DNA from: Ruegeria atlantica
Lineage (GTDB): Bacteria; Pseudomonadota; Alphaproteobacteria; Rhodobacterales; Rhodobacteraceae
Assembly: GCF_013032455.1 (NCBI RefSeq)
Contig: NZ_WQCF01000001.1
Coordinates: forward strand, 558,001 to 622,000
DNA length: 64,000 nt
Direction of reading: 5' to 3'
Under the pieces are notes generated by a model. That model was given only the letters and a program-made list of their open reading frames with translations, was not told the origin of the DNA and did no database searches. A program made the translations under genes and the position numbers. Shown here in pieces: positions 9,291 to 18,025 of the stretch (positions are counted from its first letter, which is position 1; each line of letters begins with the position of its first letter).

Positions 9291-10738
9291 CAGTTTCTCC
9301 AGAATTGAACGGTGAACAGAGCGTAAACGGCCAGCAACTCAAGCCGCCCGACCAACATACCGATAGACAACAACCACTTGGCCGTGTCGTTTAGCCCTGC
9401 AAAATTTCCCGAAGGTCCGATCTGCGCACCCAGCCCCGGCCCCACATTGGCCAGCGCCGTGGCAGCGCCCGAGACCGAGGTAATGAAGTCCAGCCCCGTC
9501 AAAGCAAGCGCCCAGGCCAACACGCCCAGCGACAGAACGAAGAACATAAAGAAGCTCATAACCGAGGTCAGGACATCCGTTCCGATCGTGCGCCCGCCAT
9601 ATTGGGGGATAAAGACACCATGCGGTGACCGGATGCGGCGGATCTGTGTTTTGATCGACGCAAATAACAGCTGATAGCGGAATATCTTGATCGAACAGGC
9701 CGTCGAGCCCGCACAGCCTCCGATCAAACCGATTAAAAAGAACAGCATGACTGGGAAACTGCCCCAGCCCATATAATCGACACTGGCATACCCCGTGCCG
9801 GAAATGATTGAGGTGATGTTGAAGAGCGACTCGCGGAACGCCTGTTCCCAATTGTGCGGAAAGACCGATGTCAGGAACACTGCCATGATCACGACCAATA
9901 CAATGATCGTGGCAAGAAAGGTCTGTATCTGACTGTCTTGCCAGAGGGGGCTGGTATTGCCATTTGCGAATTGGACATACCGGACAAAGGGCAGCGCCGC
10001 GAGGATCATGAAAACCGAGGCCGCGTACTCGGTCGGGCCGGAGAACGCCGCGAAGGACGAGTCATAGTTCGAGAATCCGCCAGTCGCGATGGTCGTCATC
10101 GCATGCACTGCGGCGTCAAAGAAACCCATGCCCAAACCGGCGTAAACCAGAGCACATACAAAGGTCAGAAAGACGTAAATCAGGGAGATCTGGCCGGCAA
10201 TCTCTTGCGCGCGCGGTAGGATTTTCCCCATCGTTTCAAAACCTTCCGAACGGAAGATCTGCATCCCGCCTACTCGAAGCTCGGGCAGGAACACCATAGC
10301 GACCACAATGATCCCGATACCGCCCAGCCATTGCAGCACCCCGCGCCACAACAACAGCCCTTGGGGCAAATCATCAAGGCCGGAAATAACGGTCGAACCG
10401 GTGGTGGTTAGCCCGGACATCGCCTCGAAATACGCATCGACAAAGCGCAGTTCCGTCGCACCCAATTGAAACGGAATTGCACCAAAAAACGGCAAAGCCA
10501 CCCAGACACCGGTGGTCAGCAAAAAGGTCTGACGGATTGTCAGACCTTCGCCTACCCCGTTGGAACAGCTGATAGACAGCACAACACCGGTCAGCATGGT
10601 TATGATGCCGCTTTCCAGAAATACATGCCACTCGCCCCGACCTTCGATGAGGTCCGCAAGCATAGGCAGCAGCATGGTCGCCCCAAGAATGGCGACCAAC
10701 AGGCCAATCACATATCCAACCGGGCGCATGTCCGTCAT
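9290..10738 (-). CDS. trkH: TrkH family potassium uptake protein
   Basis: Membrane subunit of the Trk/Ktr potassium importer; 482 residues with four M1-P-M2 repeats. The filter-loop glycines are recognisable in each repeat: GLTTTGSTVI, TIATGGFSNYD, SGTGYASVDY and ANVGPGLG. The regulatory partner TrkA is not in the window. The stop overlaps the start of the downstream ThDP enzyme by one base. The first methionine (MTDMRPVGY) is used; the fourth residue is also methionine and cannot be excluded. High confidence in family; ion preference K+ by family. Confidence 0.95.
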   Translation of the reverse strand: MTDMRPVGYVIGLLVAILGATMLLPMLADLIEGRGEWHVFLESGIITMLTGVVLSISCSNGVGEGLTIRQTFLLTTGVWVALPFFGAIPFQLGATELRFVDAYFEAMSGLTTTGSTVISGLDDLPQGLLLWRGVLQWLGGIGIIVVAMVFLPELRVGGMQIFRSEGFETMGKILPRAQEIAGQISLIYVFLTFVCALVYAGLGMGFFDAAVHAMTTIATGGFSNYDSSFAAFSGPTEYAASVFMILAALPFVRYVQFANGNTSPLWQDSQIQTFLATIIVLVVIMAVFLTSVFPHNWEQAFRESLFNITSIISGTGYASVDYMGWGSFPVMLFFLIGLIGGCAGSTACSIKIFRYQLLFASIKTQIRRIRSPHGVFIPQYGGRTIGTDVLTSVMSFFMFFVLSLGVLAWALALTGLDFITSVSGAATALANVGPGLGAQIGPSGNFAGLNDTAKWLLSIGMLVGRLELLAVYALFTVQFWRN

Positions 10739-10788
10739 GAGGCGCAGCGTTGGCGCGCCTGCACGACTGTGTCAAGCGGATGTCCCGA

Positions 10789-11472
10789 TTACTCGTCCGT
10801 TTTACTTGCGGGTGTGGGCATTGCGGGCGGGTTCGACGGCGCGCGCGTCCGGCGCTGTGGTGGTGCAGCCTGAGCAGGTTCAGCCTTTGCTGCTGTTCGA
10901 GCCGCAGATCTTTTTGCGGGTTTCGCCGCAGCCTTAGGGGTCGCAGGTTTACGCGCGGCGGGTTTTGTCGGAGCTTTTGCAGCCACTGGCGTAGCTGCAG
11001 GTTTTACGGCAGCCGGTTTGGCCGTTTCCTTTTGGGCTGCGGGTTTGGCTGCCGCAGCGGTTTGACGAGCTCGAACCGCAGGCTTTGCGGGCGCAGCCGC
11101 GGGTTTCGGTTCTTGCGGTTTTGTCTTGTTGGCCGAATTTGCCGCCGCTGGAGCAGCCGGTGCCTTGGCCGTGACCCGCACTGGTGATTCGGCCTTAGGT
11201 TTGGGTGCCACTTTGGCCCGAGTCGCGGATTTGGCTTTCGGCGCTGGTGCTGCCTTGGGCTTGGTGACAGCCGCTTTAGACTTGAATTCTGGCTTGGGTG
11301 CTGCTGGCGCAGGAACCGAGCAGGATGCGTGCAGCGCGTGCACCGGAACGAACGGTAGCTCCATCGCCGAGTTGGCAAAAATTTGCATGATCTTCAGTTG
11401 GTTGCTAACCGCATAGCCGGCCATACGAATAGCCGCCACCTGGAATTCCAGCGGTTGGGTAATCGGATTCAT
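10789..11472 (-). CDS. Lys/Ala/Pro-rich protein with short conserved-looking N-terminus
   Basis: I do not recognise the family. The 227-residue product has a 45-residue N-terminal part that could form an amphipathic helix (QVAAIRMAGYAVSNQLKIM) and then about 170 residues of low-complexity AAPKPK/KPAA repeats, strongly basic and disordered, like histone-H1-type or nucleoid-associated tails. A Shine-Dalgarno AGGAG lies 8 nt before the ATG. Upstream there is a CTGC-GGT-GCGG motif resembling the PhaR box of alphaproteobacterial polyhydroxyalkanoate genes, so a granule-surface (phasin-like) protein with a DNA-binding tail is one idea; this is inference only. Confidence 0.65.
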   Translation of the reverse strand: MNPITQPLEFQVAAIRMAGYAVSNQLKIMQIFANSAMELPFVPVHALHASCSVPAPAAPKPEFKSKAAVTKPKAAPAPKAKSATRAKVAPKPKAESPVRVTAKAPAAPAAANSANKTKPQEPKPAAAPAKPAVRARQTAAAAKPAAQKETAKPAAVKPAATPVAAKAPTKPAARKPATPKAAAKPAKRSAARTAAKAEPAQAAPPQRRTRAPSNPPAMPTPASKTDE

Positions 11473-11674
11473 TCGTCATTTCTCCTGTAAAAGCGATACA
11501 GCCGTTAAAAGAAAGATCGTCCGCACTCCGTCCGAATTTCTCGAACGGGATAACAAGGCCTGAAGTCCCGGGGCGTCGCACGTCTCGGTTTCCTTTCAGA
11601 GTGGCATGATCGCACGCCACGGCTGCATACTTAGATATTTTAGCGCGAAAGGCAGTGCGCGCGCAGCATAATTC

Positions 11675-11691
11675 GCTGCGGTGCGGCAAAA
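11675..11691. promoter_or_regulatory. Possible PhaR-like box
   Basis: CTGC-GGT-GCGG at 11676-11686 inside an AT-rich flank, about 190 bp upstream of the basic protein gene. PhaR of Paracoccus binds CTGC-N3/4-GCAG; the right half here has one mismatch. Weak, single-site evidence. Confidence 0.2.
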
Positions 11692-11736
11692 ATTCGCCTA
11701 TAGTCTAACTTTGAGACTTTCAGTCGCGCTGCTCAA

Positions 11737-12840
11737 TCACCCAACATGGAACAGAGTCGAGAACAGGCGCGGGTCAAGGCTGGAGGAAACAAAGGTCGGA
11801 CCTTCGGTCAGAACAGACACCGCATCATGGCTGTGCAAGCTTTCCTGATGGCTGGCCACCACACGGAAATCACCGACATGGTGATCGGCCAAAAGCTCGG
11901 CACAGAACAGGCGTGCGGCGTCTTCCACAAAGATTGGGTTGGCAGCGTTCAGTTCTGCAAATGCCTGCTCGTCCTCGCGTTTGACCATTACTTGCGTTTC
12001 GGTCGGCACCGCGCGACGGCAGAGCGCAATCAAGTCTTCGAACCACAGGCAATCCGCGTCACAATCCACTACAACCGAAATCCGTGCGACAGAACGCTGC
12101 GAATGCGGCGTTGCAAGCTGTCCGCGCTGCGAACGGGCATGTTCGCTGAGTTCCAGAGAACACGGACAGGTCGAGGAATAGACATAGTCCAGATGCATGA
12201 TCTTCTGGCGCACGCCGTTCTGTTCGACCAGTTCCAGCGCGATGTCATAATACTGATAGCCTTCCAGCCCCGAGCGCAGGCTTTTCACGCGATCCGGGTA
12301 GGAAAAGCGCATCTGAATGCGCGCATCAAAACTGTCCAGATCGGTCATGTAATCGTCCAGCGCAGCTTCCATAACTTCAAAGCTGAACGTGCGCTCGGCA
12401 TGTTTGTAGAACGAGCGCATGATGCGGGACATGTTGATGCCCTTTTTCTCGGCATCAAGGCTAACCGTTCCCGTGACCGAGGTTTCCAATGTCAGGTCTT
12501 CACCCTGTTTGCGGTGGAACCGGATCGGCAGGCGGAAATTCGAGATCCCCACATGTTGCAGCTGCTGTTTGGCCCCTCGGATCAAGCTGGATGGACCGTT
12601 CTGAAGATCTGGCAGGGTCGCGCGATAGGCTGCGTCAACCTCAAACTCTTCAGGATAGTCACGTGACAAAGAAGGATAATTGACCGGAACAAGCCCCGGC
12701 ACCAGACGTGCAATCGCCGGATCAAGCTGACTGATCTCGGCCTCAGTTACGGACTCGGCCCACTTGCGCAGGATTTTCAGCGCAGCGGCGGCCTCATCAC
12801 TGTCAGGTGCGTTATCAATGTCACGTGGGTGCAGATTCAT
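11737..12840 (-). CDS. folE2: GTP cyclohydrolase I, FolE2 type
   Basis: Type IB GTP cyclohydrolase, which converts GTP to 7,8-dihydroneopterin triphosphate for folate (and queuosine-type) synthesis. The 367-residue protein has the FolE2 core with the conserved cysteine in SSTCPCSLELS (Cys225 and Cys227), and the tunnelling-fold duplicate around residues 90-340. The N-terminal 90 residues form the extension common in alphaproteobacteria. A strong Shine-Dalgarno GAGGAG precedes the ATG. FolE2 enzymes are metal-flexible and are under zinc control in some bacteria; I searched the upstream 168 bp for a clear Zur palindrome and found none. Confidence 0.95.
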   Translation of the reverse strand: MNLHPRDIDNAPDSDEAAAALKILRKWAESVTEAEISQLDPAIARLVPGLVPVNYPSLSRDYPEEFEVDAAYRATLPDLQNGPSSLIRGAKQQLQHVGISNFRLPIRFHRKQGEDLTLETSVTGTVSLDAEKKGINMSRIMRSFYKHAERTFSFEVMEAALDDYMTDLDSFDARIQMRFSYPDRVKSLRSGLEGYQYYDIALELVEQNGVRQKIMHLDYVYSSTCPCSLELSEHARSQRGQLATPHSQRSVARISVVVDCDADCLWFEDLIALCRRAVPTETQVMVKREDEQAFAELNAANPIFVEDAARLFCAELLADHHVGDFRVVASHQESLHSHDAVSVLTEGPTFVSSSLDPRLFSTLFHVG

Positions 12841-13008
12841 TGATCAGGGCTCCTCGGTTGGTCGCCGGACTATATACAGCTTCGACGCATTTTCCAGTTT
12901 AACCGTATACGCGCCAAAGCACAGCCCGGATGAGTTTCCACACAGAAGGTGGCACTTATGCCCAATACATGCGGTATCATCCAGGGCTTAGCAGGATATA
13001 GAACGGTT

Positions 13009-14199
13009 TTAGCGCTGAGAAACGTCCAATGCTCGCTTAATATCGGCAAGCAGGTCAGCAGCGTCTTCCAGACCAATGGACAGGCGGATCAGGCCGGGGG
13101 TGATGCCCAGCTCGTCTTTCTGTTCATCGCTCAATCGCTGGTGAGTCGTGGTCGCCGGGTGCGTTGCAATCGACTTGGCATCGCCCAGGTTGTTCGAAAT
13201 CACCGGGATCGTCAGCGCGTTCAGGAAGGCAAACGCAGCCTCTTTCCCGCCTTTGATGTCCAGCGACAGGACCGTGCCGCCCTTGCCGCCAAGCTGCGTC
13301 TGCACCAGCGCGCTCTGCGCATGGGATTTCAGGCCGGGATACAGCGTCCGCTCCAGTGCACCATGACCTTCCAGTGATTCTGCCACCATCTGCGCGGTTT
13401 CAGCCTGTGCATTGACCCGCAGCGCCATGGTTTCAAGACCTTTCAGCATGATCCAGGCGTTGAACGGGCTCAGCGCACCTCCGGTATGCTTCAGATAAGG
13501 TTCAACGGTGCCGCGGATAAAGTCTTTCGTACCGATGATGACACCGCCCAGCGCACGCCCCTGCCCGTCAATATGCTTGGTAGCCGAATAAATCACCACA
13601 TCTGCACCCTGCTCGATCGCGCGCGAGAATACCGGGGTCGAAAAGACGTTATCCACAATCACCTGCGCGCCGACCGCATGGGCAAGATCTGCCACAGCCG
13701 AGATGTCGATCACCTCAAGCGTTGGGTTCGACATGGATTCGAAGAACACAGCCTTGGTGTCTGGCCGGATCGCCTCTTTCCATTCATCCAGATTGGTGCC
13801 GTCGACAAAGGTCACATCGACACCAAAGCGGGTCAGAATGTTTTCGACAATATACAGGCAGGAGCCGAACAACGCTTTGGCCGAAACGATATGATCCCCA
13901 GCCTTCAGCATCGAGGTCAGCGCCCCGTTCACGGCCGCCATGCCAGACGCCGTTGCAAACGCGTCTTCCGCCCCTTCCAGCGCGGCAATACGCTGTTCGA
14001 ACATCGACACGGTCGGGTTTCCGTAACGGGCATAAATGAACTCGTCCGGGCCACATTCCAGAAAACGCGCCTCGGCTTGCTCGGCGTTTTCATAGACAAA
14101 GCCTTGCGTCAGATAGATGGCCTCGCTGACCTCATTATATTGGCTGCGACGGATGCCGCCGTGGACGGCTTGGGTGCGTTTGTTCCAGCTCTCGCTCAT
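13009..14199 (-). CDS. metZ: O-succinylhomoserine sulfhydrylase
   Basis: PLP enzyme of the Cys/Met metabolism family that makes homocysteine directly from O-succinylhomoserine and sulphide. 396 residues; the PLP lysine is Lys208 in YSATKHIDGQGR, preceded by the aspartate in VIVDNVFSTP. The MetZ subgroup is suggested by the HIDGQGRALGG stretch. The gene has its own Shine-Dalgarno GAGAGG 6 nt before the ATG. It is preceded by a SAM-II riboswitch, a terminator-like hairpin and a 24-codon leader ORF that ends 1 nt before the start, so SAM-dependent repression is nearly certain and its mechanism is the interesting part. Confidence 0.95.
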   Translation of the reverse strand: MSESWNKRTQAVHGGIRRSQYNEVSEAIYLTQGFVYENAEQAEARFLECGPDEFIYARYGNPTVSMFEQRIAALEGAEDAFATASGMAAVNGALTSMLKAGDHIVSAKALFGSCLYIVENILTRFGVDVTFVDGTNLDEWKEAIRPDTKAVFFESMSNPTLEVIDISAVADLAHAVGAQVIVDNVFSTPVFSRAIEQGADVVIYSATKHIDGQGRALGGVIIGTKDFIRGTVEPYLKHTGGALSPFNAWIMLKGLETMALRVNAQAETAQMVAESLEGHGALERTLYPGLKSHAQSALVQTQLGGKGGTVLSLDIKGGKEAAFAFLNALTIPVISNNLGDAKSIATHPATTTHQRLSDEQKDELGITPGLIRLSIGLEDAADLLADIKRALDVSQR

Positions 14200-14200
14200 G

Positions 14201-14275
14201 TCAATCCTCTCGACCCTTGTCTGGCAAGGGCATCAAAAAAACCCCAGACGCGGTCAAGCGAAAGGGGCCTTTCAT
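14201..14275 (-). CDS. Candidate leader ORF between SAM-II aptamer and metZ
   Basis: A 24-codon reading frame begins with ATG 5 nt after AAAAGG, which is the 3' end of the SAM-II aptamer and a good Shine-Dalgarno. It runs through the terminator-like hairpin (encoding GVFLMPLP across the T run) and stops with TGA followed by C and the metZ ATG. It is shifted by one frame relative to metZ. Spacing at both ends is what coupled translation would need. No homologues could be checked, so the peptide may be incidental. Confidence 0.45.
   Translation of the reverse strand: MKGPFRLTASGVFLMPLPDKGRED
14214..14230 (-). promoter_or_regulatory. Hairpin next to the metZ ribosome-binding site
   Basis: CCCTTG-CCAGA-CAAGGG, six bp with a five-nt loop, ending 2-3 nt before the GAGAGG Shine-Dalgarno of metZ. 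The loop CCAGAC can alternatively pair with GTCTGG of the upstream terminator arm, giving mutually exclusive structures. Confidence 0.5.
14235..14267 (-). terminator. Terminator-like hairpin in metZ leader
   Basis: CCCC-TTT-CGC / GCG-TCT-GGGG stem with a three-by-three internal loop and a TTGACC loop, followed at once by seven T. Lies between the SAM-II aptamer and metZ and is a plausible expression platform. Confidence 0.6.
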
Positions 14276-14280
14276 CCTGA

Positions 14281-14334
14281 CCTTTTAGCGGTGTTGTTTA
14301 GCGTGGCCCGCAATCCGGTAACAAATCGCCACGT
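14281..14334 (-). ncRNA. SAM-II riboswitch
   Basis: Read on the minus strand, the conserved SAM-II core is present in order: CGTGGCGATTTG, then the P1 closing half GCCACG, then CTAAAC and CGCTAAAAGG at the 3' end. P1 is GTGGC/GCCAC, and the A-rich 3' strand pairs into the loop in this pseudoknot class. The class is known upstream of metA and metZ in alphaproteobacteria, which matches the downstream gene. Confidence 0.93.
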
Positions 14335-14463
14335 AGCTTCCGCGACGCAAATACGCCGCGCGCCACTGGCAGTCAAGCCCAGCCCCACTCTGTCACGCTT
14401 TCGTAACACCCTCTTGCCGATTGCACAGAAAACCTCATGATCCTGGGAAGCTGAGGAGATATC

Positions 14464-15153
14464 ATGATCGATCTATATTTCTGGCCCACGCCGAATGGCT
14501 GGAAGGCTTCTATCGCGCTGGAAGAGATGGAACTGCCTTATACCACCCATCTGATCAATATCGGCAAGGGTGATCAGTTCGACCCCGAGTTCCTGAAGAT
14601 CTCTCCGAACAACCGAATGCCCGCCATTGTTGATCCCGACGGTCCGGACGGTGAGCCGGTTTCCGTATTCGAAAGCGGTGCGATCCTGATGTATCTGGCC
14701 CGCAAGACCGGCAAGTTCTATGGCGAAACCGAGCGAGATCGGATCGCCGTCGAAGAATGGCTGATGTGGCAGATGGGCGGCGTCGGCCCGATGGCCGGTC
14801 AGGCGCATCACTTTCTGAAATACGCGCCCTACATGGAGCCGCCGCAGGACCTGCCCTATGCCAAGGATCGCTATCGCACCGAGGTTGGTCGGTTGTATGG
14901 AGTGCTCGACCGGCGACTGGCCGAGAACGAATATGTCGCGGGCGATTTCTACTCCATCGCCGATATGTCGATCTGGGGCTGGGCCAGCCTGTGGGAGGGT
15001 CAGCAGCAGGTACTGGAGGACAAACCTCATTTCGCCCGCTGGCTGGAAACCGTCAGTGCACGCCCGGCCGTTCAGGCAGGTCGCGCGTTGCATGCAGAGT
15101 TGCGTGGGGATCATCGGAACAAGCAGGCGCAGGGGGTTTTGTTCAAGCGATAA
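14464..15153 (+). CDS. Glutathione S-transferase family protein (YfcG/YghU-like)
   Basis: 229-residue cytosolic glutathione transferase fold: thioredoxin-like N-domain with the cis-proline turn (NNRMPAIVDPD) and the ESGAILMYLA glutathione-binding stretch, followed by a helical C-domain. The N-terminal WPTPNGWKASIALEE and the YLARKTGKFYG segment match the Nu-class/YfcG disulphide-bond oxidoreductase group, in which Thr-Asn near the N-terminus takes the place of Tyr/Ser/Cys. Strong Shine-Dalgarno GAGGAG. It is divergent from metZ across 264 bp. Substrate unknown. Confidence 0.88.
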   Translation: MIDLYFWPTPNGWKASIALEEMELPYTTHLINIGKGDQFDPEFLKISPNNRMPAIVDPDGPDGEPVSVFESGAILMYLARKTGKFYGETERDRIAVEEWLMWQMGGVGPMAGQAHHFLKYAPYMEPPQDLPYAKDRYRTEVGRLYGVLDRRLAENEYVAGDFYSIADMSIWGWASLWEGQQQVLEDKPHFARWLETVSARPAVQAGRALHAELRGDHRNKQAQGVLFKR

Positions 15154-15334
15154 GCCGCGTTGATCCAATGTCAGCTCTGAGCCCAAATTCACCGATTTCA
15201 AAAAGTCATTCTGCCAGCAATCTCTAGCCGCAACCGTCTTATTCCGGCTGTAGATCAACTTGTCAGAAGCCTAGCGATTGAATAATTATTGAGAGATTGT
15301 CTCTTCAAAGGTTTTTAATAATGGGAATTACTCT

Positions 15335-16318
15335 GTGTCGCCTAATAAACCGATACTTGTTACGAGTCTGATTGGCCTCTTTTCTCTTCCCGTGCTGGCC
15401 GAATCCATCCTGAAAAATGACCCCACGGTTGCGCCGTTGGAGATGTTTCAGGAATGCGATGTTTGCCCTGAAATGATCGCATTGCCATTAGGTGAATTTC
15501 TTATGGGCGGGCCGCCGGGGGAATCTCGAATTAAAACTTATTGGGCGAATGGCGGAATGCGCGAAGCCACACCCGAAGCCCCATACATTGCGTATCACGA
15601 AGGGCCCGTGCACCCGGTTGAAATCGACATGCCGATTGCGATGGGGCGGAATGAAGTTACACATGACCAGTGGATGGCTTGTGTCAACGACGGTGGTTGC
15701 AACGGGTACGTTCCAAGTACCTGCGTTTTGACAATAGACAACCCTTGCGTGAAGGTAGGTGGAAACCACCCAGTTATCGAAGTTTCATATTTGGACGCCG
15801 TAGCCTATGCGAATTGGCTAAATGGCAAGGTCGGCGCAAATGTTTATCGGCTGCCGACCGAAGCTGAGTGGGAATACGCTGCTCGAGCAGGAACGCAAAC
15901 ACCATTTGCGCAGGGTGAAGAGCTCACTTCGGACCAGGCGAATTTTAGCGCGATAGCGACCGAGAAAATGCTTGAGGAGGAGCGACCTGATCTTGTGTCC
16001 CGCGGTAAACCTGTTCCAGTAGACCAGCTCGACGCGTCGAACGCCTGGGGCCTAAGGCACATGTCGGGGAATGTTGGAGAACTGACACTGTCATGCTGGT
16101 CGGACAGGTATGAAGGATGGCCTACGTCCAGCCGGTATTTAAGTGAGGCCGTTTTACCCGATTGTAAACGAAGAGTCGGACGTGGAGGGGCGTACTGGGT
16201 TGCAATGGACTTCTCCCGAGCCGCCTTTCGAGGAAGGATTAAGGAAGGCAGCCGATTAAGATCGGTTGGTTTTCGTGTTTTGCGAGAGATGCAAACACTC
16301 CATGTTCAAACCAACTAG
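15335..16318 (+). CDS. Secreted FGE-sulfatase-fold (SUMF1-like) protein without the FGE cysteines
   Basis: 327 residues starting at GTG; no good Shine-Dalgarno is visible and no better in-frame start exists. A signal peptide spans about residues 1-22 (ending VLA-ES). The rest is the formylglycine-generating-enzyme fold: NEVTHDQWMACV, RLPTEAEWEYAARAG, GNVGELTLSCW and GRGGAYW near the end. The C-terminal active-site cysteines of genuine FGE are missing (the RGGAYWVAMDFSRAAFR stretch has none), so it should not be a sulfatase-activating enzyme. Four cysteines at about residues 110-140 could form disulphides in the periplasm. Codon and base use are AT-richer than all neighbours, suggesting acquisition. 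Confidence 0.82.
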   Translation: MSPNKPILVTSLIGLFSLPVLAESILKNDPTVAPLEMFQECDVCPEMIALPLGEFLMGGPPGESRIKTYWANGGMREATPEAPYIAYHEGPVHPVEIDMPIAMGRNEVTHDQWMACVNDGGCNGYVPSTCVLTIDNPCVKVGGNHPVIEVSYLDAVAYANWLNGKVGANVYRLPTEAEWEYAARAGTQTPFAQGEELTSDQANFSAIATEKMLEEERPDLVSRGKPVPVDQLDASNAWGLRHMSGNVGELTLSCWSDRYEGWPTSSRYLSEAVLPDCKRRVGRGGAYWVAMDFSRAAFRGRIKEGSRLRSVGFRVLREMQTLHVQTN

Positions 16319-16368
16319 CTAAGAGCCGGGGACAGCTTATCCAAAGCAGCTTCGTCCGCACATCAAAC

Positions 16369-16737
16369 CTACCCCTCACCCCGCACCAGCACATCCAGCA
16401 TGCCTGAGATGTCCTCGATCTCTTCCGCGATCACATGGGTCACCGAATGCGCCCGCTGCATCCGGCCTGTGACCTTCAGCAGACGCCCCGAGATCACTGC
16501 ACGGCGGAACTGCTCATAAATCTTGCGCCAGACCACCACGTTCACGATGCCGGTCTCATCCTCAAGCGTGACAAAGATCACCCCCTTGGCCGTCCCCGGC
16601 CTCTGGCGCAGGATCACTAGCCCAGCCACTGTCACACGCGCGCCCTCGGGCGGATCATCCAACCGGTTTGCGGGCAGGCAGGATGGCGGGCGCGGCCAGT
16701 CGCTATTACGCGAAGCAGGGATAGGGGCAACAAGCAT
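16369..16737 (-). pseudogene. dnaE2: C-terminal remnant of error-prone DNA polymerase DnaE2 (ImuC)
   Basis: About 122 residues clearly match the last (OB-fold) part of DnaE2: RVTVAGLVILRQRPGTAKG, then VIFVTLEDETGIVNVVVW and a final THVIAEEIEDISGML. A full DnaE2 is around 1,000 residues or more; the polymerase, PHP and finger domains are absent, and upstream sequence instead runs into the ferredoxin promoter. No Shine-Dalgarno precedes the only plausible ATG. No imuA or imuB is nearby. I call it a decayed fragment. It lies against the AT-rich FGE-like gene, which suggests that the insertion or its deletion partner removed the rest. Confidence 0.85.
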
Positions 16738-16798
16738 GGGAACAAAGATAGAACATATGGTAAGAAAGTCCACACACGGCGTGCAGAGACGCAAATGA

Positions 16799-17187
<389 letters not shown>

Positions 17188-17188
<1 letters not shown>

Positions 17189-17934
17189 TGATCGCCAAAG
17201 CGCCGCACCTATCCGTCCGCCTGTGGCAAGATCGGGTACGCGGCGCGCTGCTGGCGTTGAGCTTGTGGCTGGCGGGAGAAACGCCTGCGGTTGCCGAAAC
17301 AATTACAAGCGCTCGCTTTACAGAACCCACCACACGCTATGCTCACGGTGTCCTGGGCGACAATATCGAGTACAGCGCGCTGGAATTGACAGTCCAAAGC
17401 GACACACTCACCATTCGACTGCCTTCAGACAGAGTGTTTGAAGATTTGGCTCCACGGCTGATAGATATCGACCTGGATGGCAAATTAGAGGTCATCGTCG
17501 TCGAATCCCACAACCGGACAGGCGCTCAACTTTCGATCTATGACCGTGGTGGAAAGAAAATTGCCGCCACGCCCCATATAGGTACCCGTTTCCGCTGGCT
17601 GGCCCCGATTGGTGCGGCCGATCTGGATGGAGACGGTTATGTGGAAATCGCCTATATCGACCGGCCTCACCTGGCTAAGACCCTGCGCATCTGGCGATAT
17701 AGGGATGGCGACCTGACCGAGGTCGCCACCCTGCCCGGCCTGACCAACCATCGCATTGGTGAAGACTTTATCACCGGCGGAGTCAGAGATTGCGGCACGG
17801 GCCCTGAACTGATCGTCGTCAGTGCCGATTGGCAGCAGATCGCCAGCGTCAGCTACGAAGACGGTTGGACAACGCGAATGCTGTCCTCTTTCACCCACAA
17901 GGCAGTGAAGCAAACTCTCGACTGTTTACGCTAG
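17188..17934 (+). CDS. Exported FG-GAP/VCBS-repeat protein
   Basis: 248 residues, with an N-terminal export signal (hydrophobic ALLALSLWLAG, cleavage near AVA-ET at about residue 37). Two calcium-loop repeats, DIDLDGKLEVIVV and AADLDGDGYVEIAY, identify FG-GAP/VCBS beta-propeller blades; a third degenerate blade follows. Such proteins are usually periplasmic or surface binding proteins. Translationally coupled to the ferredoxin gene, although a periplasmic propeller and a cytosolic ferredoxin have no obvious common task. Family clear, function unknown. Confidence 0.85.
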
Positions 17935-17942
17935 GCGCACCC

Positions 17943-18004
17943 GCAGCCCGCGCCAGCGGGCTGCCCGGCCCAAGGCCTTCGGCGTTGCATCTTTGATGCA
18001 GCGT
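17943..18004. repeat. Two palindromes in the convergent gap before purD
   Basis: First palindrome GCAGCCCGC-GCCA-GCGGGCTGC (17943-17964), second GCGTTGCATC-TTT-GATGCAGCGT (17982-18004). They lie between two convergent genes, so they may end transcription or be a dispersed repeat; there is no T run. Confidence 0.5.
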
Positions 18005-18025
18005 CAGGGCGCGGGAGCCTTTGGG

